Below, in pieces: positions 47,701 to 62,700 of a stretch of DNA of 64,000 nt. Under the pieces are notes generated by a model. That model worked only from the letters and a program-made list of their open reading frames with translations, was not told the DNA's origin and searched no databases. Location: the NCBI GenBank assembly GCA_034620365.1, contig JAQGEQ010000380.1:1116001-1180000 (forward strand), read 5' to 3'. The translations under genes and the position numbers were made by a program. Origin of the DNA: Pegea sp. RAD2-039 (lineage: Eukaryota > Chordata > Thaliacea > Salpida > Salpidae). Every line of letters begins with the position of its first letter. The first letter of the stretch is position 1.

Positions 47701-50700
47701 AACTAAAAGGTTGCAGTTAAAACTAACTCGAATTAGCATATAACATGAAAAAAGGCTGTAGAGTTGGTGAACTCCCCAACCAGCAATAAAACTTACATTA
47801 TAGACATCTATCATTCAGGCAGTTTTTGCAATTGTTAGTGGAAAGTCCTTAGAAGTAGCTTACTTTGCGTAGTAAAAATGTCATTCGCCCTTTTTGGTAA
47901 CAATATGTAAGCTTTTAAAAACTGTCTGTTTGTATTGCTGACAAAAATTTGCCTTAAAATGTCTAATATACTTGTTAATTCAGTTATTGCACAACAATTT
48001 TATACTAGACTTTTATAAGTGATTATTGTGGTTGATAAATTCGTATCTATTGAACAATAATTATTTATTCAGAGATTTAAAAAAAATGTTTTACTAAACT
48101 TTTGTTAAACAGAGAAGAGATATTCAAACTATCTTTATGTCAACTAATTTTTCTTATTAGTGAGAAGTATTGAATTATCTTTCTCTTACTCAAAGTAGTT
48201 CTGTGTAAATTGTAAAGTTTGAATCCATATTCTTACTTTTTTAGATTTTCAAAATTTATTTTAGATACAACACTATGCAACAAATGAAAATTACATAAAA
48301 AACATTACTTTCATTGTCAAAAAATACAAATATTTTTTTAGTTGCTAAAAAGCTTTTTAGCCCTGCTGATATTTTAATTTCTAATATTGCTTTTTCATAT
48401 TGCAAGCTTTTATCATAATTGAAAAAATATTTCAAAGAAATAAATAAACCAGCTTATGACATTTGTCAAACAATTGAATATTACAGTGATTAATATTATA
48501 AACTTAAATTTTTTTTTAGTTGAACTTTTAAAGGTTTGTACTTTATCGATTGATTCTAAAATATCAAAAATACTTTCATTAGATTTATAACAATGATTTC
48601 AAACTTAAACTTTTTATACCAGTAACTGTTAAAAGTTTAAGTTTGAGCTGAATTCTTAATCTATATTGTTTAGAACTAAATCTGTCAAAATATTTACTTA
48701 AGCTAAAGATTACAGTTATGATCAATTTAAATTGATTTTCATTTATAATGTCATAAAATATGACAATAAAATAACAAAAAATAAGATGGAGTTCAAAATA
48801 TTTGTGCTAAAAAACTTTTTATCTTTTGTTGACAATTTACAATATAGTTGTTTAAAGAGAAATTAATTTGTAGATCTGTGTCTTACTCAGTTAATTATTT
48901 ATTTGATCTGTCAGATCTTACAAGCTGTAGCCAACTAAAACCTTATAAAAATTGTTTTATGCTTTAATGTTTTATTAATAAAAACATTTTTTGTCAACTC
49001 AATTTTAGTATATCCATTTCAATGTAAAAGTTTGTTAATTTATAGTTATTTACTGTCATAAACGTGAGAAGTTTTTAAACATAGAAAATGATAATCAAAA
49101 CTAAGTTTTTTGAACAATAAAGAAATATATTTTATTTAGATAATCAACAGTTAAAATCATGATAATAGTTTATCAATAAACTAATCTTGAAATAAACTTA
49201 ATGTATTAATCACAGCCTCTATAGAAGAAAACATGACTTGATTTTTTAATATGTACTACAAATAATAGTTTATCAAGATTGAACACAGCTAATTTCTTGT
49301 TAGCTTCTGAAGAAAAATAATAATATTTCTGACATAATAAATAACAAACTTTATAGAGGTACTAATTTTAAAATAATAAAATCTTAGCTTCAAATTTGAA
49401 CTTTACAAAATTGGTCAAAAGTAGTGAAACATTACAGTATCAATAGAAAAGATTTTGTAAATTAAGGAAGCTTATGCTACTGTTCTTGGAGTTTTAATAC
49501 AATTATTTTTCAATTTGTTTGAGCAATTACTTAAATAAAATAAGATTAATTTATCCAAACAGAAAATAAGTACAGGTTTTTTATGAAAAAAGTAATCTTA
49601 ACTAGAAAATATACAAAGTTTACAACAAAGCAACCTTTTTTGAAATGTTTTTATATCTTTAGTTTACTAGTAGAACATATTCCAAGAAAAAAGTAATATC
49701 AATCAAAACTGTAGAGTGATCAGCATCGATTGTTGCCTCAAATACGTTTTTAAAGTTCTTCTGTAGCATATCGACCATTCGAAAGAAGATACTAACTAAA
49801 TATATGTCAATATAATGTCTTTTTTGTATTTAATCTCAAGCATTTCTAAATGTAAGCAGTTCAAACTTGACTTATTTCAAATGTAATTCAACTAATCAAT
49901 AAAGTAAAACTACCTGTTAACAAATTTTTGGGATTAATTTATCAAATTTGAAGAAAAGTAAAAGAGAAATAGTATAACTTAGTTGGTAGATTGCTTACAT
50001 CAGTACTTTGTATTTATTCATGTTTGCAATAGACTGTATTGCTCAAACCTTCATCACAGATTGACACAATTTATATAAAAGGTTAATGTCTTTTAAAAAG
50101 CATAATATTTTATTCTAATTAGAAACTAATATTTTACAACTTAGATTTTTTGTAGAACTAAGGTAATGCTGTATATAGTAAAACAGAACTTGAGCTTTTT
50201 GTCATAAAACAAAATGATAAACGTTGCAACAGTCTATTAAACAAAAATATATATTTATGACATTAACAGAATATTATAATGCATATAGTATTGACATCTT
50301 TTAAATAAATTTATTTCAAAATAAAATTAACATTGAAGATTGAAGTTAATGATTTTAATTGATTTAATATTCTTATTTATAGAAGAATAAAATAACACTC
50401 TTATCAATTTATTTTGTGATCATAGATTTTTCTAAAAATAAATTGTAATTATTTTATCAAATTTTATATTTTTTTTTAGTCTGGTCACATTACTTTCTTT
50501 GAATAATTTTTAATTTTTAAAATTTAGTTACAATTTTATTTGGTATGATATTAACTATCATTTGATATTACTGTGTCTTTATTTCAAGATTGTTTATGTT
50601 CATGATTTGAATTATTTTTAGTTTGAAATATTTCAGTTTCAAAAACATAGTTTGCATTACAAACAAATTTTATTCTAATCACAAAAGAACTGGAGTAGAA

Positions 50701-53700
50701 AACATCTTTTTTATAAATTATTTTCAACTAAGTTTGATTTAAAGTTATAAAATTCTTTTCACAAAAAAAAACTAATTCTTATAACTTTTTAAAGCTGTTT
50801 TGTTTTGCAGTTTGTGAAAGAAATTCAAAGCTTTGTTTTGAGTTAGAACATTTTCAAATTAGCATAATTAAGACGTTTCTAGGCATTTCGTTGTAAAATG
50901 GTTGTCAATTTGTTGACATAAATCTAATCAACAAATTATATCATTAAAAAGTTACACTTAAAATAGACAACAAAAACAAAGCTTACAAAGGCAAAATGTA
51001 AATTTAAGATTTTATTTTCAATTTGTGTATATATTAGCATTAGTTTTAATTAAAAATAACGTCTTATGTATTTTGTTATTGATTTTTTATGCAAAAACGT
51101 ATTGCAATTTGTTTATAGCTTTTTGCTTGATTAGTAATCTATTTAATAAATGTTGCCAGAAAGGCAACAATAAAAAATCCACAATTTTTAAGTTCAATGT
51201 TTTGGCAACTTATTTACAGTTTAATAGAGAATATTTTACCCTCAAATTCATACGTCAACTTGTCAGCATTACGAACAGTACGAGTGCTACGACCACTGCG
51301 AGCAATTAATAGAATTCCAAGTAAGACTTTGTTTACAATTATTAGACTGTTCTAGATGAAAATATATTTATTTTACACTTTCAACAAATAAATTCTAATC
51401 TTAAAATTTTTTTCACTAGTAAATAAAGATCTTATTTTTTAAATAAGTGATAGATTTTTAGTAATTATAAATTATTTGTAATACTTCCATAAGAAGATAT
51501 TGATTAGTGATATGATAACTAAGCACAAGCTGTTTAAAGTCAAAAACACTTATGTATAAATAAAGTAGTTTGTTATAATCACAAAATAACTTTTATAAGC
51601 AATCAAATAACAATTATTCTTGTGTAGGCTTACGAATTTTAGTAATGTTACTGATGGACACTTTACCAATGTTGGGTAACGTTCTTATGCTATGCTCATT
51701 CGTATTTTTTATCTTTGGCATTCTAGCTGTTCAGTTGTGGTCAAGTGTATTGCGACAACGTTGCACTTTGTCCACTGAGATGACAAATTGGTTAAATAAC
51801 ACCAAGTAAGAAACATTTTGAGCAAATTAAACAATTTTGCTTTACATTGTTTAAAAAACTCCTTAATAAATTCTAACTTTGCTAAGTTTGCAAAAAACTT
51901 TATTATACGAAAAGATTTTTAATGTGAAGTTTATACAAATATTATTCAGTATTAAAGATAATAAAGTTATGATAATTAAAAATACCATCTCAGTAATTGT
52001 TTGTGATGCTTTGAATCTTATAGGCTCTTAACCTTAAAAGAATTCAACTTAACAATAAATACTTTTGCTAGAATCAGGTTTATTAAAACGTTTCAAATTC
52101 ATAAATAAATAGAATTCATTACAAGTTTGATAGAAAAAGACAATAAATTTGTAAACAGTTTTTGAATAAAACTATAATTTTTAATTAACTGAAAATTTAG
52201 ACTAAAAATATTTTGGTATTAATTAACAATATTTTACAAATATTCAAGTAATGTTTGTATGCTGAATTTAGTATCTGTTATTAAAAAAAGAAATAAATTA
52301 TAAATTTTTGGCAATTAGACGTTATTCTTTCAACTTCACTATTGCTTAAGTTTAATAAATAAAAATATTTGATTTATTCTAAATTATTGCATTTTTCAAA
52401 CCTGTTGAAATACTTAATTTATTGAACAGTGAAAATAATATATGATTTATCTAAAACTAAATAGATTGAATAAATTTTCTATCATCTCAGCCTCCATAAA
52501 ATAGTTTGGAATAATACTTCATTCAAATAACTAAACGAACTTAAACAATAGCTACATCGCCTTCTTACACATAATCTTGTGAAAGGAGATGTCTTATTTT
52601 TCATAATAATAATATTGTTAGTTGTAGAAATACTTCCTATTATGAAAATATTTACGTTGGGATTGTTTTCCAACTTGTTCTTCTGTTTCAGTGGTTTAGT
52701 TTTTGAAAAACTTTTAAATGAAGTTCCAAACGGCGGAGCTTCCGTGTGTTCACTTGACAAAGGAAATGGGGACTTCCACTGCAATGACCGTTCTATTCTC
52801 ACTTATTATAGGGTTGAAAACATCACATGTAAATTAGATCGCTCACATTATCAATTGGGTGCAAGCAAAGATCACATCTATCGATATAATAGTTAAGTTT
52901 CATTTTTGAATAAGTTAACATTTTGCTTTGTAGTTCTCTTTTATCTTAACAAAAACATTTATAATTACAGATACAAACCATTGTATCGATTGGTACCAGT
53001 ATTACAGCAACTGTTCGACATCTGGAGAAAACCCATTTCAAAAATCTATCAATTTTGACAACATCATGTATGCTTGGGTAGCAATTTTTCAGGTAAATTT
53101 TCTTTATATTTCTTTTTGTTTTCTGAAATCTTTACCAAGCTCTGAAAAATAAAATATTTGTAAGCAAATTAGTTTAAAATATGATGACTGAAAACAAAAC
53201 TGTGTTGCTACTACTGTTGCCATTTATTTTTGTAAAAATGATGATAGCGATGTAAATTTTAAAGATTTATTTATTACTAAACCTATAGAAAATTAAACTA
53301 AAAATTGAATGATGAATTTTAGGCACAATTTAGTTTTTACTAAGCTGAGTAATTTTGATATTTACGCAGGTAATTAGCTTAGAAGGCTGGGTGGAAATCA
53401 TGTATTTACTTATGGACGGTTTCTCTTTTTATTGTTTTATTTATTTCATTCTTCTCATTGTAGTAAGTAGTTCAGTTTTTAATTTAAATAAAACAACATC
53501 ACAATGTAAAAGAGAAAATAAAATACTCAATCTTTCTAGATTGGGTCTTTTTTCATGATCAATTTATGTCTTGTGGTAATTGCTACTCAATTTTCTGAAA
53601 CTAAGCAAAGAGAAGAACGTTTAATGGAAGACCAACGCATGAGATTTAAATCAAATGATAGCACACTTGCAAGTTTTTCGCCCCCTGGAAATTGTTACGA

Positions 53701-56700
53701 AGAAACTTTGAAATACATTTCACACGTGTTCAGAAAAACTCGTCGAAGGTGGTTGAGGTTGGTTACCTGCTTCAAATACATCTTTCAAGATCATCTGTAA
53801 TTTTAGTTTTTGAATGTATAAGTGTGAAATAGCAGATTTTTTGTAAATATAAAATTTAAAACAAATTTTTTCTTGCAAACTTTGAATAACTTAATCAAAA
53901 GTTTTTTTGAAATAATTGTTTAACAAACCATTACTAATTTGAGAGATTTAAGAAAAATATCTTCAACATTTTAAGATCTTTACTTGCATGGTCATTTAGG
54001 TTTGTAAGAGTGTAATCTGAGGTTTTCCTTTTTTAAACTATAAAAAGATTCTGCCAATAAGCTTCAGCTTTTCCAATTGCTGTTCTAGAAAATTTATTTT
54101 TTATATTTTTGCTTTTCTTTTAAGCTTAAAATTCTGAAGCTTCAATGAAAAATTAAAAGAAAGGTTATTCGCTAAAAAAGTTGCTAAAAGTTATCATCTA
54201 AAAACCCTATTATCTTTTAATTAAAACAAATATTTTGCCTTATTAGATAGTTGAACAGCTTTTAAAAAAATTAAAAAACTTTGAGTAATTTTATTTTCAA
54301 ATATTCTGCTTAAATGAAAACCACCGTAAAACTGATTACAGTTGTGAGTATATCTTGTTGATGGCATCTTTCAATACCATAAGAAGAGTTTGAAATAATT
54401 ATATAGATAATAAAAAGTTTTGATATTCGATACAGCAACTTCATACAAAATGCTTCATTTTCATTAGATATTACCATTTTAATACTATGATGAGTGATCA
54501 CAATACAAGCAGTTTACTTAAAATGTATATTATAAAAGATAGACACAGGGTTCTAACAGATTGTGAACTAATGTGCTGCGTGCTACTAGTAATCAAATGA
54601 TCTATAAAGTAAAAGCTGTGCTGAGTAAATAAGAAAAACAAGTGCAGTTCATGTACGATATTTAGTAGTAGACATTTTTGTTAAATTTCTATCATGTGAT
54701 AGCATTTCTAATTATTTCATCAACAGGCGTTTAAAACGTTGGAGGAAAAAGCGGTTGCCAGCTGATGCTGTTAACTTTAAATCAGATGAGAGTACATTTG
54801 ACACTGATGAACCAGTTGAAGCTCTTAGGAATCGCCACAATGCTTATCGTAGAAGACACAAAAAACTATATCGATTAGATTGTTTTAAATCTAAATCAAA
54901 TTCCGACCAGCAATCAATTCATCTTCATCATCACTTTCACCATCATCATCATCACTATCATATTCAAGGGGGTAGAAGGTCAAGTGTTGAACTTCAATCT
55001 AACTGTGGAAGTACGGCAAACTCATGTGGCAAAAATAGCAGTGACCGGTTGCTAAAAGTTGGAGTTGAAATTGATCTGCATGAACGACCAACTGGTATTT
55101 CTCTATTACCAACTCGACTAATGTTGAGTAATGGACATGATGAAACCGCTGTGAGTTATTCAGGTCTCAGAAAATCGATACAGTAAGTACTGTTGACGTT
55201 TCAACTTAACTGCTTTCAAATCCAAGCCTTATTAGACTATTTGGTGTTTTTAATGACTTCTTGTGTCTAAATATTGCGAAAAATCTTACAACAAATTTAA
55301 ACAGAAAATTTAAATTAAGACTTTTTATTAAACATTCTTATCGTTTGTTGTATAACAGTAAAAATAGAATGTTGTGTTTAGGTTGTCAATACCAACACTA
55401 TCAACTGGATCTTCTTTATGTTCGATTAATCGAAAACCAGATGATAGAAGAGCCAGCAATACATCTTCATCAACAGACATTGCTCTCACATCAGCAGGAG
55501 TTCTTCGATTCAAGCCATGTGCTGTTCGTCATTCATCTAAATTTAGCGGAAAGTCAAAAACCTGCTCATCAAACAATACAGTTCCCGATTGCTACCCTGA
55601 TGATGGTAAGATTTTTGATATCAATTTAAGTTAACTTAGACTCGCTTTGAAATCTTTAAAACATGTTTAAGATAATTCAGAAAGCTTTTTAAAGTAAAGT
55701 ATTTTAGTTGTATCTTCTGTCTTATGTTAATCAAACATGATTTGGCGTTTGACAGAAGCTATTATAGTTAGTATTCTTCATTACAAACTTGTGACATTAA
55801 AAGTTTGAATAATTTGATATTTTTTTCATAGCAACGTTTCATGGACTCCAGTTTCCTTACATGCCTTCATCAAAATGTAACTTTTCTGAATCAAAGTTAG
55901 GACAATGCCCTCAAAAGATTCGTTTCGAGAATGTATCTAACAGCTTTGTAGAGATTAATTGTGGCAATACTGTCCCATCAAAGAAGCTTATTCAAAATCA
56001 CCGCTACCGTCCTTTGTTAAGTCAATGTTCAGTAGTTCATCTGTTCTTCAAGGTGTTTACAACTCTTGAAATGTTGTGAGGTGTCATAACTCTTTAAAAT
56101 ATCTTATTGAAGTTATAGGGTTTAAAGTTTCTAAAACTTATCCCTAAATTAATCTTTATAAAAGTAAGATTATAATAAGAATGAATAGATAACTTGCATA
56201 TTTCGTGGCTTATAGTTTAAGTACTCAACTTATTTGAGTTTTTTTCGGAAATTTTTTTAGTGCTATTTTGTCTCAACAGAAAAGAAAAGATCGGATTAAA
56301 TCTGCTTGGAAATGCATCAGTAGAAAAGCAAGACTTATTGTTGATAGTTCTTATTTCAACCGCTTTATTATGATTGCAATTACAATAAACACTATGAGTA
56401 TGGGAATAGAATTTCATAATCAGGTCTATTTATAAACTGTTTCCTAGTTCATAAGTAAAACTGAATTATTTGATTTTAATCAACTTATTTTATCAATATC
56501 AAAAATATTACTTATACTTGTTTTAAAAAACAAATTATTAAAGTAAAGATTTTTAAATATTTAAGCAACAATTTAATATCAAATCTAAATTAACTTGCTT
56601 TAGTTTGCTGTGAGATAAATAAAGTAGTTTTTATGACCAACCTGTGATAGAAACTTTAATATGATACTGATAAAAAAAGATTGGTCTAGTTTTTACACAA

Positions 56701-59700
56701 CTCAATAGATATGTTTACATCTATATTGCATATAAAGTTAAATTAAAGTGACAACATTAGAATTTACGAGCAAAAAAATGTGTGAAAATTATTAAATCAA
56801 TTCATCTTTTTTACAGCCAAATTATCTTACAAGAATATTAGAATACAGCAATATTGTTTTTACAACCATTTTTGTTCTTGAAATGTTTACTAAGATAGTT
56901 GCTTACGGAATATTTCAATATATATTCAACATTTTCAATGTACTTGATGCTTTCATTGTAATAATCAGGTAATTTCAAATATTTTCTTGTCTACTTTTTA
57001 AATTTATATTTTTTTGCTTGTTTTTCTCGATTTAAAAAAATTCAAACTATTTTTAGAAATGGAAGATTATTTTTGAAATATTCGAAGTTAGTAATTAAGT
57101 AATTTTTTTTGGTTGCAGTGTAATTGAAATTGCTTGCTCCAATGGTTTAGGAGGCTTCTCTGTATTAAGAACTTTTCGCTTGCTTCGGGTTTTCAAGTTG
57201 GTTCGATTTCTACCAGCACTACAACGCCAAGTGGTTGTACTTATTAAAACGATGGACAACGTTGTTACATTTATGATGTTATTGCTTTTATTTATTTTCA
57301 TTTACAGGTAAAAAATTATACTTTCGATATTTATTTGGTATCACTATATACTTCTTTTCTTCTTTGGTTTTTGGCAGCATTCTTGGCATGCATTTGTTTG
57401 GTTGTAAATTCTGTTGGAAGAAAGAAGATGGAAGTGGCGAAACAGAATGCGATCGAAAGAACTTTGATTCATTGTTATGGGCTTTTGTGACCGTATTTCA
57501 GGTTTTCTTCCTAATTTGCAAATTGGTTTTCATCAAAATACTGTTTTAAATCACTTTTCAAGAATTTAGTTGTAGATGGCGTTGAAACAAGTTTTAGAAA
57601 CTGCTAATTATATAGAATTTAAACCTTAATCTTTTGTTTTAGTCAAGTAAAGAATCAAAATTCATAAAAACTATCGGCTTGAAACAAGTAAACTACCAAA
57701 AACATTTTCTTGAGATTGTTTGCTACAGATTCTGACACAAGAAGACTGGAATGTTGTCTTGTACAACGGAATGGCTTCTACATCACCGTGGGCTTCAATC
57801 TATTTCATCTCGTTGGTTGCGGTTGGGAATTTCGTTCTTTTTAATCTGCTAGTCGCTATTTTAGTGGAAGGTTTTCAGACTGAGGTAAATTATCACTTGC
57901 ACGATATTACTTTCACAATTAGCACGTCATTACGCTTTGTTTGCTGATGTAGATGATTTATTTTTTGGTTTGTTCATTTCATTTGTTCAAAATTTCATCA
58001 TCCTAGTCGCGATCGTCTTCAACAATTCCTAGTGATGATGATAGTGACATCATAAAAGCGGTTCTTCGCACGACCAGGCGTCCATCACACATCACTTATC
58101 AATCTGTTCGAGTTACATCTGAAAGTGATTCTGATCCTCCTTCATCTACTCCATCTTCATATGTTCGAATCATTTGCATTTTATTTCTAGTTTTACAACT
58201 GCATGGTCTGTATTTATTTCGCTTTCGGCTGATGCTACAGAGTTTTAGTTTTCACGTTTATACATTTAAAAATGAAAATTCAATGATTTTTTCGGCTACT
58301 TTTTCTACAATTTATATTTATTTTTTGTAATAATACACTTTTACTTATAAGTTAAAGAAAAAACGATTAGTCATTCCATATTCAAAGTATTTAAATAAAA
58401 TGTTTAAAAATGTTCAAGTAACAAACATTTTATTACATCGCTGATCAAAACAGTTTTCGAATTTCATATTTGTTCAGAAAGTAGACTTTACTTGAAATTA
58501 TTTGGTCATGGTAGCAATTCTTTAGATTTAGTATATTACAATTTTGTTTATCAGAATTTAAAAACTAGTTTTGTATAATATGCAACGTGCTTTTGTAAAT
58601 TTACATTTTTTAAGGAAATAATTTATTAAAAAGTTACTCACCAAAAAGAATTTTCTTTGTAATTCATCTTAAAATCACGCTTCATTTATTTTTGCAATCG
58701 TTTTTAAATATCAGAACAAATTCATTCAAGTGAAAAATTGAACTTTGATCTTGCAACAAGCTTATGTGCTTGACATCTTATAATGATTTGTAAGTTAATT
58801 GATTTAAAAGATTTTTGATTTTAGGCTGCTGCCGATGATTCAGTTGAAGACGTTTCAAGCTCAGAAGAGGAGCAGTTAAAAGGTGTTGATAATAAAGAGG
58901 GACTCGGCTTACAAGCAAAATTACTTGCTCCTTCAATTGACTGTGATGAAAGTAGGACGACCTCAAGTCACGTGATCATCAGCTGATTTTAATGTTTTTA
59001 CTAAGATGATGAAAATATGAATTTTAACGAGAAATGGAAAAAATCTCCAGTACTTCCAGTAATCACACATACATCAGCAACTCCGGTTGGAACTCCTACA
59101 CCTTTAGGGAGTACTCCCAGGATTAACTTACTTCGTCGCCGAGATGAAGGAGAAGTATTTGTGTTTGGTTACAGTCGATCAAGCTCGGGATGTGATGAGA
59201 CGACTGAAAACAAAGCTTACTCTCAGCAAGAGTTAAGTTTCATCGACTCTAACTCTCAAACCACTGACAAATCGAAGACAAATGTTAGTTGATTTTATCT
59301 CGATGAATTATTCAATTCTTGTAGACACGCAGTAATTTGTCTTTTGGGATTATTTTGCCGCTTGTCCTTGCTTAGGCCTTAAATTGATTTTCTGATCATT
59401 GAGATCACTAAAAACATAATTGCTCGTCCGTTGAAGTTCAATGAAAATGTTTGATTTGGTTTTTCAAGTACTTTCTAAAAAATGATTCATATAAATTTTT
59501 TTACAAATTTTAACTTTTTCGATTTTCTTATCTTTTATTCACTAAAATCTACAATTGATAATTCATCACATATTATCTTGTCACAGTTATCTTGTCGAAG
59601 CTCCATAAGTCCTCGTTGGCACACTAGATCATCACAAGACGCTACTCATCTAGCTAAAGAAAGACTCGTCAACCAAGAAAGCAGTTTTCAGCAAATTAAA

Positions 59701-62700
59701 TGGAAGAATTCACTTCATAACAAGACAGGTGATTTACATAGAAATGTATGAATAATTATATATATATCAAAACCATAATTTATAGTCACAGTTTTTTCGG
59801 TTAGGTGATCTTTATTTTGATGGGGAAGACTCTGCAAGTGATCTCAATATAAGCATTCCACTTCCTGATGATAAGATTTGCAGCTCTTTAAGTAAAACAA
59901 AGTTATTGTATTTTAATGAATTGTATAAAAGCTTATTTTGCAAGGCATTAAATATAAAGTTAAAAAAGATAATATTTTTTATTAAAATTGTTAAAACGTT
60001 TTGAAAAATTTTTAATTTTTGTTATTTTTTTGTTATTATTATTTTGTAGTTATTCTTAAAATATAAATTTACAATTTTTAAACCTTTCTTAATTAATGAC
60101 AAAAAAACTAAATTATTATTGAAATTTTAATAATCAAGTAATATTTGGCTATCAAAAATGGAACATCAATAAATTTGCACATTTCAAAATTAAATGAGAA
60201 AATAGAATTGAAAGTATTTTGTTAATATGTATAATTATTATTAGCATTATTCTAAATTTTAAAAAAATTGAAAAATTAGGCTTTGCTATTTTCATTTTTA
60301 ACAAAATAATAAGTTTATACAAAAAAATATTTATTGTATTTTATCTTTTTTAGTTTTCGTATGTATAAAAAAATAAATCATTATTGTTTTTTTGAAACAA
60401 CATGAAATTAAATCATTTAAATCTTAAGTAATAAATTTGTGGTTTAGGTAAATGTTCACTTAATTTTTAATAATAGATGATGAGGTTTTTACCTTTTTTT
60501 TTAGAAATTATAAAATAATTTTTTTATAATCTGATAACAAATTATAGAATTTATATCCTTTAAAAAATACGGAAAAAATTTTTTCTTCGAATTCTAAATT
60601 TTTTTTCTAAATAACTTAAAAAAGAAATAATATAATCTAAGAAGTATATATTGAGTTGTACAAATTGTTTACCGAGTACACAATGAAATAATTGCTTTGA
60701 TACCTACAAAAAAATAAACTAACTCGAATAAATCTGTATTAATCAATATTTTCCTACAAATTCATATCTTATTTAAGTTTATCTTCGGTATGACTCATTC
60801 AGAGCAAATTCAAACTAATTTTCATAAACTAGTGTGAAGTTGAAATTAAAAGAGGAACTTCTGAATTTTGAAATAATGAAAATTAAAATTAATGATTTAC
60901 TTAAACTTTAAAAATTTAATTTGTAGATAAAAATCACCTAAAATAAACTTATTGTATAATTTGTATTTTCTTGCTACTAATACTTATCACTTCTATGGTC
61001 AGTGAATAATTTCTAAAAAAAGTTATTTTTGATAAAGAACTTGATGAGGATTGGAAAGAAAAATCGTGGAGAAAGATCTCTTCTGAAAGTTCATTTGAAT
61101 CAAATATGACGACCCATGAAGATAAAGAGGTGTTTATTGATTGTAAATTCAATAGAGTAGATAAAAGTTATTATTTTCATTACTCAAGCGCAAACTGTAT
61201 AACTTCCTATTAAAATCTTTTATTAAAATTTTAAGGAGATTGACTTAAAGGTAATTTTTGATTTATTCAGATGACTTATAGTTTAGAGTAATAAATAATC
61301 ACTTGATCAATTTTGCTACTTGAATTAACTAAAATAGATTCAGAAAAATTTAACGAGCTGTTAAAACACTCAAAGCATAAAGTTTTTAAACTGTTTAAAT
61401 GAAATTATTTTTAAACATTTTGTTTATATTTTCATATAGTCTCTCAATGAGAACCTATTTCAACGTTTCATTAGAAAGCAACTTTGTCCTTTCATAGAAA
61501 AACGGAAAGAGTGGCCTCTTTTTGTGCTGCGACCTGATAATAGGTTAGTGAATTATTCATGATGTATAGGTTTTGTAGATTGATAAAATACACAAAACTT
61601 GTTTGTACAACAAATAAACTAAATGTATATGTTAATATAGGTAAGTAACTCAATAAAAAATCTAATCAACTTTACATAATTCTTTCTTATTTAAATGCAA
61701 CTTTGTTTTTAAGAACTTTATCTGTAAAGTCCACCTTAAGTGCTTATTTCTAAAGGTTTTTTAAGCGATATAAAAAACAACAACTTAACTATTTTTATCT
61801 CTAGGTTTCGCTCTTTTCTTGGACGTATCGTGCGGAAGAAACAGTTTGATTATTTTATTTTAGCTTTTATAATGGCAAATTGTATTACTATCACATTTGA
61901 GAAACCTTCCTTGAATGAAAATGCCGAGGTTAGTGGTCGTGTAGGCTTCAGTGAACTAAAATCTCTTTTCTTATATAAGCCAATAACATAAATCTAATTA
62001 GCTTAACGTAAAAGGTTTATTGGATATAATTAATGATAGAAACTTAATTCAAACAAAGTATTTCTATTCAAAGTCACAACATTGTTTAAAACAGTTTAAA
62101 ACTTTTTATTTTGATTAGTACTTATGATTAAAGCTTAAAAAATAACACTTTCAAAGCTAAGGTCAATTTTTTTTTGGATATTTACTATAAAAATAAACTC
62201 AAAGTTTTTTATTTATTGACTAAAGCTTATTTTTTCTGGTACATAGAATTGTTATTGTTTCATTTTACTGTTTTCAAAACAGAAATGTCAAGAAGTAGAG
62301 GTTAATAACATAACAACTTGATTATACCTATTTTTTGTTTTAAAAAGTATTTTCTAGTCTTAACTACCAAGTATGTGCTTTAATAACAAACTATCTGTAA
62401 TATTTTGTCTTAAATGTCAAGATTTTGTTTTCGAATTAATTCATATTGTAGCTCGATTGTATGAAACTTCATAAGAGCAAATATTTATTAAAAAAATTGA
62501 TGTAAGTTAAATAATTGATTATTTTTTATTAGGAATATGACTTATTGAAGTTTTTGGACTACCTTTTTACAACAGTGTTTACTATTGAGCTTGCATTGAA
62601 AGTTCTAGCTAACGGTTTTTACATTGGAAGTAATGCATATTTAAGCAGGTTCTATTTATCTAAAGTTATTACATAAATCAATCTGAATAAACTCTTATGA

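Noticed and set aside
52482-52802. Minus-strand 106-codon frame
   Set aside because: It overlaps Cav3 exon 6 and its acceptor; no family features.
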